Below are positions 16,523 to 25,685 of a DNA stretch of 64,000 nt, piece by piece. The number at the start of each line of letters is the position of its first letter. Position 1 is the stretch's first letter. The notes beneath the pieces are model-generated. The model ran no database searches, was not told the origin of the DNA, and saw nothing but the letters and a program-made list of their open reading frames with translations. The stretch comes from Aquibaculum sediminis (GTDB taxonomy: Bacteria; Pseudomonadota; Alphaproteobacteria; Kiloniellales; DSM-21159), in NCBI RefSeq assembly GCF_040712085.1, contig NZ_JBFCVK010000007.1, positions 1 to 64,000 of the forward strand, read 5' to 3'. A program made the position numbers and the translations under genes.

Positions 16523-16900
16523 TCATTGCACAGCTATCAGGGCCGCTGCGACAGCGCGCTCCTCAGCCATCAGCACGTTGTAGGTCCGCGCGGCCGCGCC
16601 GGTGTCCATGGCCTCAATGACAATGCCGTGGTCTCGCAGGCTTGCGCGGAAATCCTTCGACGGCAGTTGGGCGCCCTTGCCGCAGCCCAGCAGCAACACC
16701 TGGATGCGATCGTCAGCCTCGATAAGCGGCGCAAGGCTTTCCAGCGTTATCTGCGCAAAGGCCTGGGGCGCCCAGGACAGCGTCCGCTGCGGCATGATCA
16801 GGACCGAGCCCTTCCAGCGCGTGCCCGACACGCGAAAGCCGCCGTCGCCGTAGGTCTCAATGACCTGCCGCCCCTCGGGGATCAGCGGTGTGACGTCCAT
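16523..16900 (-). CDS. Mth938-domain protein (DUF498, NDUFAF3-like)
   Basis: A 125-residue protein of the Mth938/DUF498 family, homologous to mitochondrial complex I assembly factor NDUFAF3. It starts MDVTPLIPEGRQVIETYG and contains the family core VLLLGCGKGAQLPS and GIVIEAMDTGAAARTYNVLMAEERAV. It follows secF by 15 bp; the association with secDF-yajC recurs in alphaproteobacteria and in mitochondrial ancestry discussions links protein export with respiratory complex assembly. Molecular function is not established. Confidence 0.83.
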   Translation of the reverse strand: MDVTPLIPEGRQVIETYGDGGFRVSGTRWKGSVLIMPQRTLSWAPQAFAQITLESLAPLIEADDRIQVLLLGCGKGAQLPSKDFRASLRDHGIVIEAMDTGAAARTYNVLMAEERAVAAALIAVQ

Positions 16901-16915
16901 TCTTGCCGCCTTACC

Positions 16916-17869
16916 TTAGCCGACGGTTTGATTGCCGGCCTGCTCCTTGCCGCCCTCTTCGGAGGGCTGCATTGTCGCCCGCTTCAGCCCCAGATAGTAC
17001 AGCAGCGGCACGGCAATTCCGACAGTCGAGAAGGTGCCGATGATCACGCCCCAGATCAAACCCGCCGTGAAGCCGCGAATGACCTCGCCACCAAAGAAAT
17101 AGAGGGTGCCCAGTGCAATCAGCGTGGTCACTGAGGTCATAATTGTGCGCGTCAGCGTCTGGTTCAATGCCTCATTGAGCATCTCGGGCATCGATTTCTT
17201 TTTGTATTTGCGCATTGTTTCACGCACACGGTCGAAGACCACAACCGTATCGTTGATAGAGTAACCCGCGATGGTGAGCACGGCTGCCAAGGTGGTCAGG
17301 TTGAACTCGATCTGCGTGAAGGAGAAGAATCCGATAGTGACAATGACGTCGTGCACCAGCGCCAGCAGGGATGCCATGGCGAAGTGCCATTCAAACCGGA
17401 ACCAGATATAGAGCCCGATTCCCAACAGCGAGAGCAGCGTGGCCATCATGCCGGCGCGCCGCAGCTCCTCGCCCACCCGGGGGCCCACGAACTCGGTCCG
17501 GCGATATTCCGCCACTTCATCGCCGAGTTCCGCCCGAACCGCGTTGATGGCGTCCATCTGCGCGTCCTCGGTGCCGTCCTGGCGCTGGAGGTTGATCAGG
17601 ACGTCCGTCGGTTCACCGAACTCCTGCAGCGTGACCGGGCCAATATCAAGTGCACCCAAGCGGCTGCGCATGTCTTCCAGGTCCGCTGGCGCGTCGGTGC
17701 GGACCTCCATGAGGATGCCTCCGCGAAAATCAACCCCGAAGTTGAGGCCCTGGACAAAGAAGGTGGCAATGGAGCCGGTCATCAGGATCATGGCAATCGC
17801 CAGGAACCAATAACGGACCGCAAGAAAGGGGATTCGCGGTTCGGCGGGAAGGAGTCGAATCAGTGGCAT
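16916..17869 (-). CDS. secF: Protein translocase subunit SecF
   Basis: A 317-residue inner-membrane protein that with SecD uses the proton gradient to pull exported proteins out of SecYEG. The first membrane helix is around 20-42, followed by the periplasmic base (NFGVDFRGGILMEV) and five further helices including GYSINDTVVVFDRVRE, the conserved SecF D4/D6 region. The start MPLIRLLPAEPRIPF at 17869 avoids overlap with secD, whose stop is 13 bp away. Confidence 0.95.
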   Translation of the reverse strand: MPLIRLLPAEPRIPFLAVRYWFLAIAMILMTGSIATFFVQGLNFGVDFRGGILMEVRTDAPADLEDMRSRLGALDIGPVTLQEFGEPTDVLINLQRQDGTEDAQMDAINAVRAELGDEVAEYRRTEFVGPRVGEELRRAGMMATLLSLLGIGLYIWFRFEWHFAMASLLALVHDVIVTIGFFSFTQIEFNLTTLAAVLTIAGYSINDTVVVFDRVRETMRKYKKKSMPEMLNEALNQTLTRTIMTSVTTLIALGTLYFFGGEVIRGFTAGLIWGVIIGTFSTVGIAVPLLYYLGLKRATMQPSEEGGKEQAGNQTVG

Positions 17870-17882
17870 TGGCGCGCCTCCG

Positions 17883-19451
17883 TTAGATCGGCAGGGCCTT
17901 CTTGGCGCGGCCGGCACGGAGCCAGCCGACCACCATGAGGCGCGTGATCATGATTGCTGTGAACATTGAAGTGACAAGACCGATCCCCAGGGTCACCGCA
18001 AAGCCGCGGATCGGACCCGTGCCGAAGTTGTACAGCAGCACGGCGGCGATCAGGGTCGTCACATTAGCGTCGATGATGGCCGAGAGCGCCTGTCGATAGC
18101 CGATGTCGATGGCCGATACGGGACCCCGGCCGTTCCGCACTTCCTCACGGATGCGCTCGAAGATCAGCACGTTGGCGTCGACCGCCATGCCGATGGTCAG
18201 CACGATGCCGGCGATTCCCGGCAGCGTCAGCGTTGCCTGCAGGCCAGACAGCACCGCTAGGATCAGGATCAGGTTGAGCAGCAGGGCGCAAGCCGCCATC
18301 AAGCCGAACAGCCCATAGGCCGCCGCCATGAAGAGCATCACCAGGACAAGTCCCAGCAGTGACGCGGTTTCGCCTGCGGCGATGGAATCCGCACCGAGAC
18401 CCGGTCCCACTGAGCGCTCTTCCAGTACCGTCAGCTCTGCGGGCAAAGCGCCGGCGCGCAGAAGCAACGCGAGGTCCTGCACCTCCTGGGTGGCGAAACT
18501 CCCGGAAATCACGCCGCGCCCGCCCAGAATGGGCTCGCGGATCACCGGAGCGGAGATGACCTCTTCGTCGAGCACGATGGCAAAGAGGCGACCCACGTTG
18601 TTGCGCGTGGTGTCACCGAAGCGCTGTGCCCCCACCGAATCGAAGCGGAAGGAGACGACGGGCTGGCCTTCCTGGAAGGTCGCCTGCGCGTCCACCAGGT
18701 TGTCGCCACTGACCATCACGCGGTTGCGCACCACATACTCGCGCACCTGTCCGGTCGGGTCGGCTTCCTGAGCCGGAAGGAGGCGCGATCCGGGCGGCAC
18801 ACTGTCGACGCCCGGCACCACATCCTCATCGACGAGATGAAACGACAAGCGCGCTGTCTGGCCCAGCAGATCCTTCACCCGCTGCGGATCATCCACACCC
18901 GGCAGCTGCACGAGAATGCGGTCCTCGCCCTGACGGGCGATTGTCGGCTCGCGCGTGCCGGTTTCGTCGATGCGTCGGCGCACAATCTCGATGGATTGCT
19001 GCACCACGCTTATGCGACGCTCGGCCATGGCCTGATCGCTCAGCGTAATAGATCCGCTGCCATCATCGGAGATCCGCAAGGTGGCATCCCCGATATAGTC
19101 CCGCAGCACCTCTCGCGCCCGGTCGATCTCGGCGGTATCGCGCAGGCTGAAGACGACGCTGTTTCCCTCGAGACCGAGGCCAGTGTAGCCGATGTTCGCC
19201 CGACGCAGTTCAACGCGCACGGAATCGACGAATCCGGCGAGTTGCTCCTCGAAAACCCCATCGACATCGACCTCCAGAAGGAGGTGCGAGCCTCCCCGGA
19301 GATCGAGGCCAAGATTGACCTGTTGATTGGGAAGCCAGGAGGGCAGCTGATCGAGCGTGGCGCGGGACAGAAGATTTGGCAGGGCAAAGATCAACCCTGC
19401 CAACAGCACCACGATCACGGCAAACAACTGCGCGCGGGAAATGTTAACCAT
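17883..19451 (-). CDS. secD: Protein translocase subunit SecD
   Basis: The 522-residue partner of SecF. It has an N-terminal helix, the large periplasmic P1 region starting LGLDLRGGSHLLLEVD, and six membrane segments in the C-terminal third with the proton-path motif GMAVDANVLIFERIREE. Length is shorter than E. coli SecD (615) but normal for alphaproteobacteria. It lies between yajC (40 bp upstream) and secF. Confidence 0.96.
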   Translation of the reverse strand: MVNISRAQLFAVIVVLLAGLIFALPNLLSRATLDQLPSWLPNQQVNLGLDLRGGSHLLLEVDVDGVFEEQLAGFVDSVRVELRRANIGYTGLGLEGNSVVFSLRDTAEIDRAREVLRDYIGDATLRISDDGSGSITLSDQAMAERRISVVQQSIEIVRRRIDETGTREPTIARQGEDRILVQLPGVDDPQRVKDLLGQTARLSFHLVDEDVVPGVDSVPPGSRLLPAQEADPTGQVREYVVRNRVMVSGDNLVDAQATFQEGQPVVSFRFDSVGAQRFGDTTRNNVGRLFAIVLDEEVISAPVIREPILGGRGVISGSFATQEVQDLALLLRAGALPAELTVLEERSVGPGLGADSIAAGETASLLGLVLVMLFMAAAYGLFGLMAACALLLNLILILAVLSGLQATLTLPGIAGIVLTIGMAVDANVLIFERIREEVRNGRGPVSAIDIGYRQALSAIIDANVTTLIAAVLLYNFGTGPIRGFAVTLGIGLVTSMFTAIMITRLMVVGWLRAGRAKKALPI

Positions 19452-19491
19452 CGGCGCTTACCACCCCTACTGCACGACTGGAAGCGCGCGC

Positions 19492-19902
19492 TTACTTACC
19501 TGAACCGCGACGGCCGCTCTTCTCTTCGGCCTCGGCATCATCGTCAGCATCGTCAGACGAAGTTTCCACCGCCTTGGACCGCGTGGCCGGATCGGTCTTG
19601 TCCAGCACATCGGTGATGGTGTGCCGGATCACACGCACCCGCGTGCCCTGAGCAATCTCGACCTCGACCTCACCGTCGTTGAGGACCTTGGTGACCTGGC
19701 CGACGATGCCCCCGGAGGTGACGACGCGGTCACCGCGGCGCAACGCCTCGACCATGGCCCGGTGCTGCTTCACCTTCTTCTGCTGCGGACGAATCAGCAG
19801 GAAGTAAAACACCACAAAAATCAGAACGATCGGCAACAGCGACACCAGAATGTCGCCACCACCACCGCCAGCCGCCTGCGCATAGGCCGGAGAAATCAAC
19901 AT
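19492..19902 (-). CDS. yajC: Preprotein translocase subunit YajC
   Basis: A 136-residue single-pass protein associated with SecDF. The helix is about residues 18-38 (ILVSLLPIVLIFVVFYFLL), directly followed by the family hallmark IRPQQKKVKQH and the fold segment GDRVVTSGGIVGQV. The acidic tail after residue 105 (DDADDDAEAEEKSG) is longer than usual. First gene of yajC-secD-secF-Mth938. Confidence 0.95.
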   Translation of the reverse strand: MLISPAYAQAAGGGGGDILVSLLPIVLIFVVFYFLLIRPQQKKVKQHRAMVEALRRGDRVVTSGGIVGQVTKVLNDGEVEVEIAQGTRVRVIRHTITDVLDKTDPATRSKAVETSSDDADDDAEAEEKSGRRGSGK

Positions 19903-20128
19903 GCTCGCTCCTCGGTAAAGCCTTCATTGAACGGCCAGACAGCCGGCCGCAAATTCAGGCGGGACTATAGCCCCGTGCCCATGAAATGCAATGAAAGCCC
20001 GAGCGCTCGATTGACGACGCTCCGGCGCCCTCGCTAGCTTAGCGCTTCGTTCCCGCCTGCCTGTGCGCGACGATGACGCAAGGGCCCTGCCCTGGCGCTC
20101 TTCGCGACGCCATGACATCAGAGAAACC

Positions 20129-21007
20129 ATGACCAGTCCCGACCCTCAGGAAACCCACGCCCTGCTCATCCGTATCGCCGACGCGCTTGAGCGCATGGCT
20201 CCTCCTCCGCCGCCAGCCATGACGCTGGAGGGCAGCGATGTCTTCGTCTGGCACCCGGAGGAGGGCCGCCTGGCGCCCGTGGGTCGCCCCAACCGCGTGG
20301 AGCTGGAACTGCTGCGCGGCATCGACCGGCAGAGTGATCAATTGCACGACAACACGCAGCGCTTCGCCCGCGGACTGCCGGCGAACAACGCCCTGCTCTG
20401 GGGCGCGCGCGGCACCGGCAAGTCGTCACTGGTGAAGGCGGTGCATGCTGCCGTGAACGAAGAGGCCAAGGTCGGCGACTATGCGCCACTGGCGCTGGTG
20501 GAGATCCATCGCGAGGACATTCCCTCGCTGCCGCGACTCTTGACGCTGCTGCGCGACGAGGAGCGGCGCTTCATCCTCTTCTGCGACGACCTCTCCTTCG
20601 ATCAGGACGATGCAAGCTACAAGTCACTCAAGGCGGTGCTGGAGGGCGGCGTCGAGGGTCGGCCCGACAACGTGATCTTCTATGCCACCTCCAACCGTCG
20701 GCACCTGCTGCCGCGCGACATGATCGACAACGAGCGTTCCACCGCGATTAATCCCGGCGAGGCGGTGGAGGAGAAGGTGAGCCTATCGGATCGCTTCGGC
20801 CTTTGGCTGGGCTTCCACAACTGCGATCAGCAGACCTACTTCGAGATGATCGAGGGCTACGCGCGCCGCTTCAATCTCGAGTTGGAACCGGAGACGCTCC
20901 GACGCGAGGCAAACGAATGGGCTGTGACGCGCGGCTCGCGCTCAGGCCGTGTCGCCTGGCAGTTCATCCAGGATCTGGCAGGTCGGCTGGGACAGAGGCT
21001 CGAGTAG
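20129..21007 (+). CDS. DUF815-family AAA-type ATPase
   Basis: A 292-residue P-loop ATPase of the DUF815 family. Walker A is in LLWGARGTGKSSLVKA and Walker B in FILFCDDLSFD; a sensor-1-like ATSNRRHLLPRDM follows. The start MTSPDPQETHALLIR at 20129 gives the family's usual N-terminus. Its role is unknown; DUF815 proteins are often next to secDF-yajC in alphaproteobacteria, as here (divergent, 226 bp apart). Confidence 0.85.
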   Translation: MTSPDPQETHALLIRIADALERMAPPPPPAMTLEGSDVFVWHPEEGRLAPVGRPNRVELELLRGIDRQSDQLHDNTQRFARGLPANNALLWGARGTGKSSLVKAVHAAVNEEAKVGDYAPLALVEIHREDIPSLPRLLTLLRDEERRFILFCDDLSFDQDDASYKSLKAVLEGGVEGRPDNVIFYATSNRRHLLPRDMIDNERSTAINPGEAVEEKVSLSDRFGLWLGFHNCDQQTYFEMIEGYARRFNLELEPETLRREANEWAVTRGSRSGRVAWQFIQDLAGRLGQRLE

Positions 21008-21033
21008 CCTCGACCCGACAAATCGCCCCCTGA

Positions 21034-22260
21034 TCAGCCCCCTGCCCCGTCCAACAGTGGCAGGGGGTCGATTGCCCGGGTGCCCTTGCGAATCTCGAAA
21101 TGGAGCTGCGGCTGCCCAACGCTGCCGCTGCTGCCGACTTGCGAGATCACCTGACCGCGCGAGACCGTGTCTCCGGCGCTGACCAGCAGGCGGTCATTGT
21201 GAGCGTAGGCGGTGATCCACTCATCGGAATGCTTGATGAGCAGGAGATTGCCGAAGCCGCGCAGCTCGTTGCCCGCGTAGGCCACAACTCCATTCTCCGC
21301 AGCGCGAACCTCGGCGCCGCGTTCGGCCGCGATGTTGATGCCGTCATTGTGGCGGCCATCGCCCTGGGGACCGAAACGCGCGATCATCTCACCCTCCAGC
21401 GGCCAGAGAAAACGTCCTCCCGACCGCGGCGGCGGTGCGCTCACCTGCTCCGGAGTCGCGGTGGCGCTGGCGACGGATTCTTCCTCCTCCTCCGCCGCAG
21501 CAGGAGGCGTGGTCTCGATCGCCTCTGCCGGCTCCGGCGCGTCCTGCTCGTCCTGGACAGCACCTTGCTCAGGGGGAGCTTCTTCGGCCGGCACCTGGGT
21601 TGGATCCTGACCGGCCGGAGAGGTAGCAGCCGCGGCTTCGGCCAATGTCACATCGACCTCCCCGCGGGACTCAGACGCGGCGCCTCCCGGCAGCACCAGC
21701 CGCTGCCCTGTCCAGAGACTGTAGGGTGGTTCGAGGCGGTTGGCTTCGGCCAGCTGGGCCGGGGTCGTCTCGTACTGTCCCGCGATAACCTGGAGGGTTT
21801 CGCCGCGCCTCACCTCGTGAACCTGGACCGATGGTATGTCCAAGCGCTGCCCCACCCGCAGATCGAAGGGCGGGGTCAGATTGTTGGCGTCGATCATCGC
21901 GGCCAGGGGCACGTCGTAGCTCTGCGCAATGGAAAAGAGCGTGTCCCCAGCCACCACGCGGTGGGCTGATTCCTGCGGCTGTACGCGAGTCGCCGCGGCC
22001 GGCGCTGGTTCGCTGGTGGCCGGTTGGCTGGAAGGCGGTTCGCTGGAGAGCGGTTCACTAGAGAGCGGCGCTACGTCAACGTCCCTGTTGTCCGGTGTGG
22101 CCGCCTCCGGGAGAATGGGGCCACTGGTTTCCGGCTGCGACTGCGGGCTCGATTGCGGCAGGGTGGCGTTGCGGATGCGCTCGGGGTTGCTGCAGGCCGT
22201 CAGCAACGTGGCGCCCAGCAAGCCCAACGCCAGGAGTTTCGCGAATCCGCCTGATCTCAT
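21034..22260 (-). CDS. nlpD: LysM/M23-fold lipoprotein, NlpD-like amidase activator (degenerate peptidase)
   Basis: A 408-residue lipoprotein: the lipobox LLTAC puts the lipidated Cys at 23. Two LysM modules bind peptidoglycan (HRVVAGDTLFSIAQSYD and HEVRRGETLQVIAGQYE), a long acidic, proline/alanine-rich linker follows, and the C-terminus is an M23/LytM fold. Zinc ligands are missing: the HxGxD site reads NDGIN and the HxH site reads QLH. I therefore infer a non-catalytic activator of cell-wall amidases, as for E. coli NlpD and EnvC. The order surE-pcm-nlpD is the classical one; rpoS, expected next in gammaproteobacteria, is absent. Confidence 0.85.
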   Translation of the reverse strand: MRSGGFAKLLALGLLGATLLTACSNPERIRNATLPQSSPQSQPETSGPILPEAATPDNRDVDVAPLSSEPLSSEPPSSQPATSEPAPAAATRVQPQESAHRVVAGDTLFSIAQSYDVPLAAMIDANNLTPPFDLRVGQRLDIPSVQVHEVRRGETLQVIAGQYETTPAQLAEANRLEPPYSLWTGQRLVLPGGAASESRGEVDVTLAEAAAATSPAGQDPTQVPAEEAPPEQGAVQDEQDAPEPAEAIETTPPAAAEEEEESVASATATPEQVSAPPPRSGGRFLWPLEGEMIARFGPQGDGRHNDGINIAAERGAEVRAAENGVVAYAGNELRGFGNLLLIKHSDEWITAYAHNDRLLVSAGDTVSRGQVISQVGSSGSVGQPQLHFEIRKGTRAIDPLPLLDGAGG

Positions 22261-22270
22261 ACTTCTGCCC

Positions 22271-22924
22271 TCATGCCGTCGAGCGTCTTGCGGTGGTGTC
22301 CTCGGCAACCAGGGGCACAAAGCGCACGATGCCGAGACTGGTTTGCTCCACGCCGTCCGGCGTGCGCTGGATGCGCAGGAGTTCCTGGGTGCGTCCCTGC
22401 GTGCCCACCGGCAGAATCATGATCCCCCCTTCCGCCAACTGACGCAGCAAGGGTTCGGGCGGCAGGGCCGCCGCGCAGGTCACGATGATCCGATCAAACA
22501 GGCGCTGCTCCGGCCAGCCCCGCGAGCCGTCGCCGAGACGCGGTGTGATGTTGGTGATGCGCAGTTCATTGAACCGCTTCTCAGCCTCGTTCAGTAAGGC
22601 CTTGTGCCGCTCGATGGTGTAGACCCGACGCGCCACCCGCGCCAGAATCGCCGCCTGGTAGCCTGAGCCAGTACCGATCTCCAGCACGGTGTGCTGTCGG
22701 GAAGACTGCAAGGCCTGGGTCATCATCGCGACGACCTCTGGCTGGCTCAGGGTCTGTCCCTGACCGATCGGCAGGGCGATGTTCTCGTAGGCCTGGTCCT
22801 GAAAGGCTGGCGGGACGAAAATCTCGCGCGGAACCCGTTCGATCGCCGCCAGCGTCGCAGTATCGGAAATACCCGCGCGCCGTAGCTGCATGAGCAGACG
22901 TATTTTGCGCGGTTCCGGGGTCAC
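22271..22924 (-). CDS. pcm: Protein-L-isoaspartate O-methyltransferase
   Basis: A 217-residue SAM-dependent enzyme that repairs isoaspartyl residues in aged proteins. SAM-binding motif I is in VLEIGTGSGYQAAILA, and the family motif ALPIGQGQTLSQPEVVA is intact. The start is a GTG that overlaps the surE stop (GTGA). It is followed by the nlpD-like gene after 10 bp. Confidence 0.94.
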   Translation of the reverse strand: MTPEPRKIRLLMQLRRAGISDTATLAAIERVPREIFVPPAFQDQAYENIALPIGQGQTLSQPEVVAMMTQALQSSRQHTVLEIGTGSGYQAAILARVARRVYTIERHKALLNEAEKRFNELRITNITPRLGDGSRGWPEQRLFDRIIVTCAAALPPEPLLRQLAEGGIMILPVGTQGRTQELLRIQRTPDGVEQTSLGIVRFVPLVAEDTTARRSTA

Positions 22925-23703
22925 GCGAAGCGTTCCTTGAGCAGCGCGAGCGACTTCTCGTGCGTGAGATCGAGGTGCAGCGGCGTCACCGAAATCGCGC
23001 CATCCTGAATCGCCGCCAGATCCGTGTCTTTCTCTTCCGTGGCGTCACCGCCCCAGTGGCCGATCCAGACATAGGGATGGCCTCCGGGATCGCGGCCTTC
23101 CACCATCCCCACCATATCGTCCCGGCGCCCCTGGCGCGCCACCCGCACCCCCGTGACCGCATCCGGGCTCACGGGAGGAAAGTTCACGTTGAACAGGCGG
23201 TCGCGCATCTCCGGCATCTCATAGAGCCGGCGCACGATGTCCGGCGCATGCTGTTCCGCCACGGCGAAGCTCGTGGGGGCATCGCTGCTACGCAACTGGC
23301 TGAAGGCAATGGAGCGGATGCCGAGCAGGGTGGCCTCCATTGCCGCGGCCACCGTACCGGAGTAGCCGACATCCTCGGCCAGGTTGCCGCCGTGGTTCAC
23401 GCCCGAGAGCACGAGTCCCGGTCGGCGATCCTTCAACAGGTGATTGACCGCCACCACCACGCAGTCGGTCGGCGTGCCGTCCACGGCAAGACGCCGTTCG
23501 GCAAAGCGTCGAATGCGCAGCGGCCGGCGAAGGGTCAAAGAGTGGCTTGCGGCCGACTGCTCAACCTCCGGGGCCACCACCCAGACATCGTCGGACAGGC
23601 TGCGGGCCACCGCCTCCAGGGCACGCAGACCCGGTGCGTGAATGCCGTCATCATTCGTAACGAGAATTCGCTCTCCGCGCAGCGCCTGTGCAGCCGTCGT
23701 CAT
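22921..23703 (-). CDS. surE: 5'/3'-nucleotidase SurE
   Basis: A 260-residue metal-dependent nucleotidase active on nucleoside 5' and 3' monophosphates. The metal site ILVTNDDGIHAPG is at the N-terminus, with SAASHSLTL and LSGVNHGGNLAEDVGYSGTV further on, all SurE signatures. The ATG at 23703 has AAGG upstream at good spacing; a TTG six codons earlier has no ribosome site. It is first of surE-pcm-nlpD. A serS gene, common between tatC and surE in related genomes, is not present. Confidence 0.94.
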   Translation of the reverse strand: MTTAAQALRGERILVTNDDGIHAPGLRALEAVARSLSDDVWVVAPEVEQSAASHSLTLRRPLRIRRFAERRLAVDGTPTDCVVVAVNHLLKDRRPGLVLSGVNHGGNLAEDVGYSGTVAAAMEATLLGIRSIAFSQLRSSDAPTSFAVAEQHAPDIVRRLYEMPEMRDRLFNVNFPPVSPDAVTGVRVARQGRRDDMVGMVEGRDPGGHPYVWIGHWGGDATEEKDTDLAAIQDGAISVTPLHLDLTHEKSLALLKERFA

Positions 23704-23863
23704 GCCTTGCTGGTACCCCAAAATTATCGTGGGGCGGTGCTCTGGGCCTCCGTGCCGGAGGAGCGACTCGCCGCCCGGGTTGCTCTCCCCCGCTTATAGA
23801 GCTTCACAGGGTCGAGGTCCACGAAACCGGCGGCAGGACACCAACGTGAAGGCACAAGCAACA

Positions 23864-23885
23864 GCGGGGCGGGCCTCCGCCCCGC
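23864..23885 (-). terminator. Terminator of tatABC
   Basis: A perfect 9-bp stem GCGGGGCGG/CCGCCCCGC with a 4-nt loop, 7 nt past the tatC stop. On the minus strand it is followed by a moderately T-rich TGTTGCTTGTG. Confidence 0.65.
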
Positions 23886-23891
23886 GCTGCA

Positions 23892-24704
23892 TCAGTCCTC
23901 GATTCCGGCCTCGCGGTTCAGCTCTTCTTCGCGCTGTGCGCGTTTGCGTTCGACCATCTTCGCCAGATAGATCGAAATCTCATAGAGCAGAATGATCGGG
24001 ATCGCGAGGCTGATCTGGCTGATGGGATCAGGTGGCGTGAAGATGGCCGCAACCACGAAGACGCCCACGATCGCATACTTCCGCTTGGCTGCCATGCCTG
24101 CCGACGTCGCGATGCCGGCCCGCGCGAGCAGAGTCATGAGCACGGGAAGCTGGAAACAAATGCCGAAAGCGAAGATCAGCTTCATCGTGAGGGCGAGGTA
24201 CTCGCCCACCTTGGCCTCGAGCTGGATCGGCAGCGTACCTTCGCCGCCGGTGGTCTCGAAATGCAGGAAGAATTCCCAGGCGAGCGGCAGGATCAAGAAG
24301 TAGACCAGCGCACCGCCGGTGAAGAAGAGGAGCGGCGAGGCGACCAGGAACGGTCCAAAGGCCTTGCGTTCCTCCTTGTACAGGCCGGGCGCCACGAACT
24401 TCCAGATCTGGGACAGAAAGATCGGGCAGGTAACGAAGGCAGCGAAGAAAAAGGCCACCTTGATGTAGGTGAAGAAGACCTCGGTCAGATCGGTAAAGAT
24501 CATCCGGGCCATGCGATCGTCGCCGCGCTGCAGCAGAATATCTGCCAGCGGTTGGACGAGAAAATTGTACAAATACTCGGCAAAAAAGAAGCTGACGAAG
24601 AACGCCACGAAGAGGGCGATCACCGAGTAGAGCAAACGTTGCCGCAACTCGATCAGGTGTTCGAGCAGCGGCATCTTCTGGGAGTCGACCGTATCGTCTG
24701 CCAC
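23892..24704 (-). CDS. tatC: Twin-arginine translocase subunit TatC
   Basis: A 270-residue inner-membrane receptor for twin-arginine signal peptides with six membrane segments. The N-terminal MPLLEHLIELRQRLLYS and the FFTYIKVAFF and FVAPGLYKEERK segments are TatC signatures; the Glu in the last one contacts the signal peptide. It is third in tatA-tatB-tatC and 6 bp after tatB. Two proteins in the window carry twin-arginine-like signals (the binding proteins at 10700 and 29367). Confidence 0.96.
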   Translation of the reverse strand: MADDTVDSQKMPLLEHLIELRQRLLYSVIALFVAFFVSFFFAEYLYNFLVQPLADILLQRGDDRMARMIFTDLTEVFFTYIKVAFFFAAFVTCPIFLSQIWKFVAPGLYKEERKAFGPFLVASPLLFFTGGALVYFLILPLAWEFFLHFETTGGEGTLPIQLEAKVGEYLALTMKLIFAFGICFQLPVLMTLLARAGIATSAGMAAKRKYAIVGVFVVAAIFTPPDPISQISLAIPIILLYEISIYLAKMVERKRAQREEELNREAGIED

Positions 24705-24710
24705 GGCGGA

Positions 24711-25220
24711 TCAGCCTGCTTTCTGGGTCTTGTCGTCGGAGCCGCTCTTGGCGGTCTCCTCGCCTGACGCCGACGCACTTTTCATCGCGTCATCAGACTC
24801 TTCGCCGCGGCCCGGATGTCGGACGACCTTGCTATCCGTGCCTTCAGCTTTGCTTCCGGTGCTGCTCGATCCTGCCGATGGCCTTTTCACCGATGTACCG
24901 CCGGACTTGCCGGCGGCGTCACGAGCCGTGCGATCGACATCGCGCAATTCCTTCTCGACCTCGTCTTCAGGGTCGAGGGCCTTGCGAATCTCTCGGTCCA
25001 GATTGCGACCGCCGGTCTTCTCGATGGCTTTGCGCGCGTCGTCCAGTTCCGCTTCGCGCATCACTTCGTTCAGGCCAGACTGGAATTCCCGGCTGAGCGA
25101 GCGCGCCTTGCGCATGAATTGCCCCATGGTACGCAAGACCCGGGGCAAGTCTTTCGGACCGATGACGAGCAACGCCAGCAGGGCGATGATCGCCATTTCG
25201 CTCCAACCGAAATCGAGCAT
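24711..25220 (-). CDS. tatB: Twin-arginine translocase subunit TatB
   Basis: A 169-residue single-pass protein with the N-terminal helix FGWSEMAIIALLALLVIGPKDLP, including the Glu at position 8 and the GP hinge typical of TatB, then an amphipathic helix and a long charged, Ser/Lys-rich tail. It lies between tatA and tatC. Confidence 0.93.
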   Translation of the reverse strand: MLDFGWSEMAIIALLALLVIGPKDLPRVLRTMGQFMRKARSLSREFQSGLNEVMREAELDDARKAIEKTGGRNLDREIRKALDPEDEVEKELRDVDRTARDAAGKSGGTSVKRPSAGSSSTGSKAEGTDSKVVRHPGRGEESDDAMKSASASGEETAKSGSDDKTQKAG

Positions 25221-25287
25221 GCCTGAACCTCAAAGGCGTCCGCGGGCAGGCCGAAGCACAACACCGCCCGCCGGCCACCGAGTTGTA

Positions 25288-25587
25288 CTAGCCGTTGACG
25301 GCCTTCTTGTTTTCTTCGCTCGACGACGCGGTGGCCTTGTCGGTCTGAGCCGTGGTGGTCCCGGTCTCGTCCTCGATCGATTTCGACTCGGCAGTCGTTT
25401 CTTCTTCTTCCTTCATGCCGTGCTTGAACTGCTTGATGCCCGAGCCGAGGTCCTTCATCAGGCGCGGAATCTTGCCGCCACCGCCGAACAGCACCAGAAC
25501 GACCGCCAGAACAATCAGCCAATGCCAGATACTAAAGGAACCAACCATCGCCACCGTGACCATATCGGTCAACATAATGCTCCCCAT
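25288..25587 (-). CDS. tatA: Twin-arginine translocase subunit TatA
   Basis: It forms the transport pore of the Tat system. The 99-residue product has the helix SIWHWLIVLAVVLVLFGGGG followed by KIPRLMKDLGSGIKQFKHGM, the TatA hinge and amphipathic helix. The start is uncertain: ATG at 25587 (TTG just before it) has a GAGGAG ribosome site, but gives 13 residues more than the canonical MVGSFSIWHW start at 25548, which has a poorer site. Confidence 0.92.
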   Translation of the reverse strand: MGSIMLTDMVTVAMVGSFSIWHWLIVLAVVLVLFGGGGKIPRLMKDLGSGIKQFKHGMKEEEETTAESKSIEDETGTTTAQTDKATASSSEENKKAVNG

Positions 25588-25685
25588 CAACAGGGTCTCC
25601 TCAACAGCTGTCCCAGCCCCAATGCGGGCCGCCTTTGCGGACTATGGCAAAATCCTTTGATCACCGCAACGACAGCCCATGCCCA

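Noticed and set aside
23704..23891. serS or tRNA gene between surE and tatC
   Set aside because: The 188-bp gap holds only the tat terminator and probable surE promoter; no cloverleaf or coding frame is visible.
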